Origin: an uncultured Lachnospiraceae bacterium
GTDB taxonomy: Bacteria; Bacillota; Clostridia; Lachnospirales; Lachnospiraceae
NCBI GenBank assembly: GCA_947625995.1
Contig: CANQQN010000100.1
Coordinates: 1 to 7,005 of the forward strand
Length of the DNA stretch: 7,005 bases
Direction of reading: 5' to 3'
The notes under the pieces were generated by a model. The model was not told the DNA's origin. It did no database searches and saw only the letters and a list, made by a program, of their open reading frames with translations. Each line of letters starts with the position of its first letter. The first letter of the stretch is position 1. Below, one piece after another: positions 1 through 4,796 of the stretch. Both the position numbers and the translations under genes were made by a program.

Positions 1-1
1 T

Positions 2-1849
2 TTTCAACCTTCCAATTCCCAGCAGAGGGCCATCTGTCACAGAGACGGCCCGATGCTGGTTCTGGCGGGCCCCGGTTCCGGAAAGACCGCGGTCATCACG
101 GAGCGGATCGGTCATCTGATCACCCGGCATGGGATCCCGCCGGAAAATATTCTGGTCATTACTTTCACAAAAGCCGCTGCCATTCAGCTTGCGCAGCGTT
201 TCGCACATCTGACAGATCATCGGTATCCACAGGTTACCGTCAGAACTTTTCATTCCCTCTTTTTTATGATCTTACAGCACAGCTTCGGCAGCCGCCTGCC
301 CCTGATCGCCTCCGGGCAGGAGCTTTTTTCTCTGGCAAGTGAACTGCTGTCCCAAAAAGATCCTTTATACGCCTCGCCCGGAGTTTTACGGGAGTTTTTG
401 AAAGCGGTTTCCCAGATCAAATCCGGCGTTTATGATCACGAAAATCCCTCCTCTCTGTTTTCAAAGGACGAAATGCAGGTGCTTTTCGGAAGCTATGAGC
501 GTTTAATGTCCCAAAAGAAGCTTATGGACATGGATGATATACTTTTGATGACGAAAGATCTGTTGAGGACCGATGTCCGTGTCCGCAGGTTCTGGCAGCA
601 GACCTATCCCTATCTGATGATCGACGAATTTCAGGACATTTCCCCGTTGCAATTTGACTGTATGATGTATCTGTCCGGGGATACAAAAAATCTGTTTGCG
701 GTTGGGGACGACGATCAGGCAATCTATCATTTTCGCGGCGCAAGACCCCAGCTTATGCTGGATTTTCACGATCACTTTCCAAATGCCGGACAGATCCTTC
801 TTGAGACCAATTACCGCTGCCCGCAAACGGTTACGGAGGCCGCGGGAAGAGTGATCGAAAAGAACAAGAAACGGTACCGCAAACAGATTGTCGCCGCAAA
901 AAAAGGAGGGGAACCGGTGATCTTGAAGCAGTTTTCCACGGTGGCTGAAGAAGCGTCGTATGTGGCCTGCTGCGCAAAACAACATATCACGGAGAATCCG
1001 GCCGGTCAGTTTGCGGTTTTATTTCGGAATAACCGTCAGGCGTCGGCAGTGATCGGGCAATTGGTGATGCAAAAGATCCCGTATAGGCTGAAAGAGCGAA
1101 CAAAGGATAGTTTCGGACATTGGATCATCCAAGATATGATGGCATACATACATATTGCCCGGGACTGTTTCAGCCCACAGGAATTTTTTGCGGTCATGAA
1201 CAAGCCGGAACGGTTTTTGAGCAGGGAAACCGTAGCAGAAGCAATGGTTTCTTTCAAGACCCCGATATCAATAGATATTCTGGAACGCCGTCTGTGCGCC
1301 CACCCGCAGATCCTTGGTACTATCCGGCAATGGCGGCAGCATAACCGGCTGCTGGGCGGTCTGCCTCCTTACGGGGCGGTCGCGTATATACGGAAGGTAA
1401 TGGGTTATGACGGTTTTCTGAAAAAATACGCAGATAAAACAGGGACGGATCTTCAGGAATATACAGATATTCTCGAGGAATTTGCATCGGTGCTGACGCC
1501 TATGAAAAGTTGGGAGGACTATCAGCGTTTTCTGAAGGATAAGAAACGGATGGAAAAAAGCGAACATACAAAGGAAGAGCAGGCTGTGGTTTTGTCTACC
1601 ATGCACGGGGCAAAAGGTCTGGAATTTGATCATGTGTGCGTGTTGGATGTCAATGAGGGGATCACCCCCTACGGCAGGCATGGCGTCATAGAGAACATCG
1701 AAGAGGAGCGCAGACTGTTCTACGTGGCTATGACCCGCGCAAAAAAGAAACTGCAGCTTCTCTTCGTAAAAAATGAAGAGCAAAAGCTGCAGCCTTCCAG
1801 ATTTCTGAAAGAAGCGTTCCCGGATATGGATAGCAGAGTCAGTTGTTGA
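2..1849 (+). CDS. UvrD/PcrA-like superfamily 1A ATP-dependent DNA helicase (5' end cut by window edge)
   Basis: This is a 3'-to-5' DNA translocase/helicase of the UvrD/PcrA/Rep type, expected to act in the cytoplasm on repair or replication intermediates. The first ATG in the window is at 53, but the frame is open to base 2, and the 17 codons before it carry the Q motif (SNSQQRAI) followed by the usual approach to Walker A. The true start is therefore probably only a few codons upstream of the window. Numbering from the ATG at 53: motif I GPGSGKT (6-12), Ia ITFTKAAA (36-43), Ib TFHSL (65-69), II IDEFQD (190-195), III VGDDDQAIYHFRGA (217-230), IV ETNYRCP (251-257), V STMHGAKGLEFD (515-526), VI RRLFYVAMTRAKK (553-565). 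All ATPase motifs look intact. At about 615 visible residues it is shorter than PcrA/UvrD (over 700) and ends just after PSRFLKE, so it is one of the compact helicases common in Clostridia rather than a clear pcrA orthologue. Its last 11 bp overlap the convergent DUF1292 gene. Confidence 0.93.
   Translation, partial: FQPSNSQQRAICHRDGPMLVLAGPGSGKTAVITERIGHLITRHGIPPENILVITFTKAAAIQLAQRFAHLTDHRYPQVTVRTFHSLFFMILQHSFGSRLPLIASGQELFSLASELLSQKDPLYASPGVLREFLKAVSQIKSGVYDHENPSSLFSKDEMQVLFGSYERLMSQKKLMDMDDILLMTKDLLRTDVRVRRFWQQTYPYLMIDEFQDISPLQFDCMMYLSGDTKNLFAVGDDDQAIYHFRGARPQLMLDFHDHFPNAGQILLETNYRCPQTVTEAAGRVIEKNKKRYRKQIVAAKKGGEPVILKQFSTVAEEASYVACCAKQHITENPAGQFAVLFRNNRQASAVIGQLVMQKIPYRLKERTKDSFGHWIIQDMMAYIHIARDCFSPQEFFAVMNKPERFLSRETVAEAMVSFKTPISIDILERRLCAHPQILGTIRQWRQHNRLLGGLPPYGAVAYIRKVMGYDGFLKKYADKTGTDLQEYTDILEEFASVLTPMKSWEDYQRFLKDKKRMEKSEHTKEEQAVVLSTMHGAKGLEFDHVCVLDVNEGITPYGRHGVIENIEEERRLFYVAMTRAKKKLQLLFVKNEEQKLQPSRFLKEAFPDMDSRVSC
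1741..1792 (-). terminator. Rho-independent terminator of the DUF1292 gene, nested in the helicase CDS
   Basis: On the minus strand, 46 nt past the DUF1292 stop codon, there is an inverted repeat. The 5' arm is CTGCAGCTT, a 3-nt bulge TTG, then CTCTTC. The loop is 9 nt (1774-1766). The 3' arm is GAAGAG followed by AAGCTGCAG. That makes 15 base pairs with one bulge. It is followed at once by TTTCTTTTTT (1750-1741), a classic U-tract. On the plus strand the same hairpin has no following T-run, so it should terminate only leftward transcription. It lies wholly inside helicase codons. Confidence 0.82.
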
Positions 1850-2138
1850 AATCCAATTCTTCCTCATCGACGATCTCGTCATACTCGTTTGCGTCGAGCC
1901 ACTCGTCAAAAGCTTCGTCAACGATCTCGTATTCTTCGTCGCTTGTGATATTGTCGAGGATGGGCTCGTGATTTTCGTCTTCCGAATACCGGTAAAGGAA
2001 AACATCGCCGGATTCTTCATATTCAGGGCCGGTAGGAAGAAGCGCGATATAATCTTGGCCGTCCGCTTCAAAGATCGTCAGGATCTCGCATTCCAGTTCT
2101 CTTCCGTCATCAAGGAACAGTGTAATCTTGTCGTCCAT
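1839..2138 (-). CDS. DUF1292 domain small acidic protein (99 aa)
   Basis: This is a small cytoplasmic protein of the DUF1292 family (PF06949; B. subtilis YrzB type), whose function is not established. The N-terminal half (about residues 1-55) shows the family pattern: start MDDKITLFLDDG, then an L-x-C-x-I-L-x-I-F segment, D-Y-I-A-L-L-P, and D-V-F-L-Y-R-Y. The C-terminal half is extremely acidic. I count 36 Asp/Glu in 99 residues, with a loose duplication (EYEIVDEAFDE at 70-79, EYDEIVDEEEL near 85-95). The ATG at 2138 is chosen because GGAGG sits 5 nt upstream and a good promoter lies just beyond that. The frame stays open another 387 nt upstream, but that stretch is antisense to the next gene. 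The gene has its own promoter and terminator, so it is monocistronic and divergent from the ruvAB operon. Confidence 0.9.
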   Translation of the reverse strand: MDDKITLFLDDGRELECEILTIFEADGQDYIALLPTGPEYEESGDVFLYRYSEDENHEPILDNITSDEEYEIVDEAFDEWLDANEYDEIVDEEELDFNN

Positions 2139-2143
2139 AATTG

Positions 2144-2148
2144 CCTCC
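2144..2148 (-). promoter_or_regulatory. Shine-Dalgarno site that fixes the DUF1292 start
   Basis: On the minus strand GGAGG lies 5 nt before the ATG at 2138. This decides the start against the much longer open frame, which could begin as far up as 2525. Confidence 0.85.
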
Positions 2149-2164
2149 GTATCGTATATGGTAA

Positions 2165-2177
2165 AGATATTATATCT
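2165..2177. repeat. Small perfect palindrome over the leftward -10 box
   Basis: AGATAT-T-ATATCT is a perfect 6-bp inverted repeat with a single central base, covering the leftward TATAAT. It could be an operator half-site pair, or it could be chance in AT-rich promoter DNA. No regulator is identified. Confidence 0.35.
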
Positions 2178-2197
2178 GATTTTCCTGTAGTTGAAAA
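2169..2197 (-). promoter_or_regulatory. Sigma-A type promoter for the DUF1292 gene
   Basis: Read on the minus strand: -35 TTTTCA (2197-2192, 4 of 6 matches to consensus), a 17-nt spacer, and a perfect -10 TATAAT (2174-2169). The predicted start of transcription is near 2162, giving a leader of about 24 nt that contains the ribosome site. Its -35 box overlaps the -35 box of the rightward promoter. Confidence 0.7.
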
Positions 2198-2219
2198 GAT
2201 GTTTTTTTTCGTGTATAAT
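2191..2219 (+). promoter_or_regulatory. Sigma-A type promoter for the NusG-II/Gx/ruvAB/U32 operon
   Basis: TTGAAA (2191-2196, 5 of 6 consensus matches), a 17-nt spacer rich in T, and a perfect TATAAT (2214-2219). The predicted start of transcription is near 2226, which leaves a leader of about 36 nt before the ATG at 2262. No other convincing promoter was seen between here and 6939, and the downstream genes are closely packed, so this probably drives the whole rightward operon. No LexA/DinR-type box (GAAC-N4-GTTC) was found near it. Confidence 0.78.
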
Positions 2220-2227
2220 ACAGTTGT

Positions 2228-2242
2228 TGCCGGTTGACGGCA
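2228..2242 (+). other. Short leader hairpin in the operon mRNA
   Basis: TGCCG-GTTGA-CGGCA forms a perfect 5-bp stem with a 5-nt loop at the very 5' end of the predicted mRNA, 8 nt before the GGAGGT ribosome site. No T-run follows, so it is not a terminator. It may stabilise the 5' end or mean nothing. Confidence 0.35.
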
Positions 2243-2261
2243 TTTTCGCCGGAGGTGCGCA

Positions 2262-2627
2262 ATGAAAAGAAATGACTGGATCCTGACGGGGGTCATTTTG
2301 CTGGTGGCTCTGTGTATATATTTGTTTCAATTTCTTCGACGGGAAGAGGGCAGTCTTGTGGTGGTCTCCGTGGACGGCAGACAGACCGCTGTTTATTCTC
2401 TCTCGGAAGATAGGATCGTTGATATTGAGGGATATGACGGCGGAAACTGCCGTCTGGAGATTAAAGATAACGTGGCGAGGGTTACGGAAGCCGACTGCCC
2501 GGACAAGCTTTGCATGGGCCGGCATGGCATCAGCAGGATGGGAGAGACTATCGCCTGCCTTCCCAATCGGGTCCTGATCGCCGTCAGCGGCGGCAGTCCG
2601 TCAAAATATGACGCCATAGCAGATTAA
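2262..2627 (+). CDS. NusG domain II-containing membrane-anchored protein (EetA-like), 121 aa
   Basis: This is a small protein with one N-terminal membrane segment (about residues 7-25, after a short KRND start) and an exported NusG domain II-like beta domain (PF07009). Despite the name it is not the transcription factor NusG, because the NGN and KOW domains are absent. The family signature is present: VARVTEADCPDKLC (71-84), then GISRMGE (89-95) and a third cysteine in ACLPNRV (98-104). The conserved cysteines are C79, C84 and C99; C63 is an extra one. The start is supported by GGAGGT 5 nt upstream. In many Firmicutes this family is paired with the Gx-transporter protein, as here. From memory, the same two families are EetA and EetB of the Listeria flavin-based electron transfer locus. 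A redox role is therefore plausible but unproven, and no flavinylated partner or ApbE is in the window. The domain call is firm; the function is inference. Confidence 0.85.
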   Translation: MKRNDWILTGVILLVALCIYLFQFLRREEGSLVVVSVDGRQTAVYSLSEDRIVDIEGYDGGNCRLEIKDNVARVTEADCPDKLCMGRHGISRMGETIACLPNRVLIAVSGGSPSKYDAIAD

Positions 2628-2632
2628 GGAGG
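2626..2632 (+). promoter_or_regulatory. Ribosome site overlapping the upstream stop codon
   Basis: AAGGAGG begins inside the TAA stop (2625-2627) of the NusG-II gene and lies 6 nt before the ATG at 2639. This supports that ATG and suggests coupled translation of the two membrane proteins. Confidence 0.8.
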
Positions 2633-2638
2633 AATGCT

Positions 2639-3160
2639 ATGAAAGATACGATGAAACATTCTTCCCGTTTTGTTGCGGTCTTTGGATTTCTTCTTGCGGC
2701 GGCGATCCTGCTGGGTTATGTTGAGATGCTGATTCCCATACAGATCCCCATTCAGGGGGTCAAGCTCGGGCTTGCAAACGCGGCCGTGCTTCTGGTCCTG
2801 TACCTTTTTGGCCCGGGCCCGGCATTTTTGCTTTCCCTGCTGCGTATCCTGCTCAGTGGGTTTTTGTTTTCCAATATGGCTGCTATGATCTACAGTCTGG
2901 CGGGCGGCATGCTGAGCCTGATCGTGATGTGTGCGGTCAAAAGAACAGATTTGTTCAGTGTGGTCGGCGTCAGTATTCTCGGCGCAGTTTCCCACAATGG
3001 GGGACAGCTTGTCATCGCCATGCTGGTGCTGCAATCTCGCAGTCTGGTCTATTATATACCCGTGCTTCTGGCGGCGGGGATTGTAACCGGCATGCTGATC
3101 GGGATCGTTGTGAAGGAGCTTTTGCCCAGATTTGCATTTTTGAATGGAGGTATTATATGA
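2639..3160 (+). CDS. Gx transporter family integral membrane protein (EetB-like; 'heptaprenyl diphosphate synthase component I' family), 173 aa
   Basis: This is a polytopic membrane protein of PF07456. Hydrophobic stretches lie at about 10-35, 43-58, 60-78, 82-100, 107-130 and 137-160, suggesting five or six membrane segments. Family hallmarks are GVKLGLANAAVL (40-51), LRILLSGFLFSN (68-79), YSLAGGMLS (85-93) and GAVSHNGGQL (115-124). The annotation 'heptaprenyl diphosphate synthase component I' often given to this family is misleading, since there are no prenyltransferase Asp-rich motifs. It looks more like an ECF S-component-like or quinone/electron-handling membrane protein. It follows its usual NusG-II partner by 11 nt. 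Its TGA overlaps the ruvA ATG in an ATGA quartet, so ruvA translation is likely coupled to it. The substrate is unknown. Confidence 0.88.
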   Translation: MKDTMKHSSRFVAVFGFLLAAAILLGYVEMLIPIQIPIQGVKLGLANAAVLLVLYLFGPGPAFLLSLLRILLSGFLFSNMAAMIYSLAGGMLSLIVMCAVKRTDLFSVVGVSILGAVSHNGGQLVIAMLVLQSRSLVYYIPVLLAAGIVTGMLIGIVVKELLPRFAFLNGGII

Positions 3161-3759
3161 TCGGGTATTTGAGAGGTACCCTTGCGCTTATCAGAGAAAA
3201 TGAAATCATTGTGGACGTACAGGGCGTCGGATATCGTTTGGCCATCTCGGCCCTTACCTTGTCCGCGCTGCCAAAGCCGGGCAGCCAGATACAGTTGTTT
3301 ACCCATATGCAGGTGCGGGAGGATGCGATTGCCCTCTATGGTTTTCTGGAGCAGGATGATTTGGATATGTTTGAACTGCTGATCGGCGTTAGCGGCGTGG
3401 GCCCGAAAGCGGCTCTTGGCATCTTAAGCCTCATGTCTGCCAACGACCTGAAATTTGCCCTGCTGTCCGCGGATGTAAAAAGTATTTCCAAAGCACAGGG
3501 GATCGGGCAGAAAACAGCGCAGCGGGTAGTTATGGAGTTGAAGGATAAAGTGTCTCTGGAAGAAGCGTTCACCCAGAGAAGCGCCATAGCCGGCGCAGAA
3601 CCGGCGGAAAATTCGCAGGCAGTTTCGGACGCCGTGCAGGGGCTGACCGCTCTCGGTTACAGCGCCGCAGAGTCAATGAAGGCTGTAAAGTCTGTGGAAA
3701 ACGGGGAGTCTCTGGATGCGCAGCAGCTGTTAAAGGCCGCGTTAAAAAAACTGTTTTGA
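3157..3759 (+). CDS. ruvA: Holliday junction branch migration complex subunit RuvA
   Basis: RuvA tetramers bind four-way DNA junctions and load the RuvB motor for branch migration in recombinational repair. The protein is 200 aa, the normal length. Domain I (OB fold) is about 1-64, starting MIGYLRG. The acidic pin residues E55 and D56 in VREDAIALYGF match the E. coli positions. Domain II has two helix-hairpin-helix motifs: LIGVSGVGPKAAL (75-87) and AQGIGQKTAQRVVMELKDK (113-131). A variable linker (about 135-153) leads to domain III (about 154-200), the RuvB-binding three-helix domain with ALGYSAAE and LLKAALKKL. The ATG at 3157 is chosen over upstream starts because of the MIGYL start and GGAGG 6 nt before it. 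It overlaps the stop of the Gx gene by 4 nt and is followed 32 nt later by ruvB. Confidence 0.98.
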   Translation: MIGYLRGTLALIRENEIIVDVQGVGYRLAISALTLSALPKPGSQIQLFTHMQVREDAIALYGFLEQDDLDMFELLIGVSGVGPKAALGILSLMSANDLKFALLSADVKSISKAQGIGQKTAQRVVMELKDKVSLEEAFTQRSAIAGAEPAENSQAVSDAVQGLTALGYSAAESMKAVKSVENGESLDAQQLLKAALKKLF

Positions 3760-3791
3760 AATTGAACTATAGATAGAAGATAGGAGCCATT

Positions 3792-4796
3792 ATGCCGAAA
3801 CGAATCATTACAACAGAAATGACCGCTGATGATGTGAATATAGAATCTTCCCTGCGGCCCCAGACTCTTCAGGAATACGTGGGACAGGACAAATCCAAAA
3901 ACACCCTGCAAATTTATATGGACGCGGCAAAGCAACGATCGGATGTGTTGGATCATGTGTTGTTTTACGGGCCTCCCGGACTAGGGAAAACGACTCTTGC
4001 AGGGATCATTGCCAACGAAATGGGCGTTCATTTAAAGATCACTTCCGGGCCGGCCATCGAAAAGCCCGGAGAGATCGCTGCGATATTGAATAACCTTCAG
4101 GAAGGCGACGTGCTTTTCATTGACGAGATCCACCGGTTGAACAGACAGGTGGAGGAAGTGCTTTATCCCGCAATGGAAGATTATGCCATAGATATCCTGA
4201 TCGGGAAGGGCCCCACTGCCAGATCCCTTCGGCTGGATCTGCCCAAATTTACGCTAGTGGGCGCCACTACGAGAGCGGGTATGTTGACAGCGCCCCTCCG
4301 GGACCGGTTCGGCATTGTCATGCGGCTGGAATATTATACCCGGGAAGAACTGGCGCAGATCATCACCCGTTCCGCAAAAATGCTTCAGGTGGAGATCGAC
4401 TCTGCCGGAGCCATGGAGCTTGCCAGAAGAAGCCGCGGGACGCCCCGTCTGGCCAACAGGTTTTTAAAACGGGTGCGCGATGTGGCGCAGATCAAACATA
4501 ACGGCGCCATCACGGAGGATATCGCGAAAGAGGCGCTGGACCTTCTTGATGTGGATACACTGGGGCTGGACCGCATTGACCGGAAGCTTTTGCTGACGAT
4601 CATTGAAAAATTTACGGGAGGTCCCGTTGGTCTGGAAACGCTGGCTTCAGCCATCGGGGAAGATACCGGCACCATTGAAGACGTATATGAGCCGTACCTG
4701 ATACAAAACGGCCTGATTAACCGCACGCCCAGAGGCCGGGTGGCCACGGAGCGGGCGTATCATCATTTTGGACTGGAAGCATATGAAAAAAATTGA
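3792..4796 (+). CDS. ruvB: Holliday junction branch migration DNA helicase RuvB
   Basis: This is the AAA+ ring motor that pumps duplex DNA through the RuvA-bound Holliday junction. The protein is 334 aa, the usual length for the family. Visible parts are Walker A GPPGLGKT (60-67), Walker B LFIDEIHR (108-115), sensor 1 GATTRAGML (157-165), the arginine-finger region PLRDRFGIV (168-176, R172), sensor 2 RGTPRLANR (215-223), and the C-terminal winged-helix DNA-binding domain with GPVGLETLA (277-285) and PYLIQNGLINRTPRGR (301-316). All catalytic residues look intact. The start has AGGAG 5 nt upstream. The last 14 nt overlap the start of the U32 gene. No ruvC is present in the window, so the resolvase must be encoded elsewhere or be replaced by another enzyme. 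Confidence 0.98.
   Translation: MPKRIITTEMTADDVNIESSLRPQTLQEYVGQDKSKNTLQIYMDAAKQRSDVLDHVLFYGPPGLGKTTLAGIIANEMGVHLKITSGPAIEKPGEIAAILNNLQEGDVLFIDEIHRLNRQVEEVLYPAMEDYAIDILIGKGPTARSLRLDLPKFTLVGATTRAGMLTAPLRDRFGIVMRLEYYTREELAQIITRSAKMLQVEIDSAGAMELARRSRGTPRLANRFLKRVRDVAQIKHNGAITEDIAKEALDLLDVDTLGLDRIDRKLLLTIIEKFTGGPVGLETLASAIGEDTGTIEDVYEPYLIQNGLINRTPRGRVATERAYHHFGLEAYEKN

Noticed and set aside
503..985. 160-codon minus-strand open frame inside the helicase gene
   Set aside because: Shadow of the helicase, which has all its motifs in the plus frame. No ribosome site or recognisable family was seen.
2180..2209. Possible plus-strand terminator for the helicase (TTTTC...GAAAA stem then T8)
   Set aside because: The stem is only 5 AT-rich pairs and the T-run is better explained as the spacer of the TTGAAA/TATAAT promoter.
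2139..2261. LexA/DinR SOS box upstream of the ruvAB operon
   Set aside because: No GAAC-N4-GTTC-like sequence is present in the divergent promoter region, so SOS control is not supported here.
2139..2525. Upstream extension of the DUF1292 frame (129 more codons, open to 2525 on the minus strand)
   Set aside because: It crosses both predicted promoters and is antisense to the NusG-II gene. The GGAGG site and family N-terminus place the start at 2138.
2810..2822. Overlapping GC palindromes GGCCCGGGCC/CCGGGCCCGG
   Set aside because: Explained by Gly-Pro-Gly-Pro codons in the Gx protein. No associated regulatory context.
2929..3156. N-terminal extension of RuvA by 76 codons
   Set aside because: It overlaps the Gx gene in another frame. 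RuvA starts canonically at MIGYLRG with a good ribosome site.
3756..3784. Possible separate promoter for ruvB (TTGAAA at the ruvA stop)
   Set aside because: At 17 nt spacing the -10 position reads GATAGG, which is too far from TATAAT.
4385..4747. 120-codon minus-strand open frame inside ruvB
   Set aside because: Antisense to the conserved RuvB C-terminal domain. Its Ser/Arg-rich composition is typical of a shadow frame.
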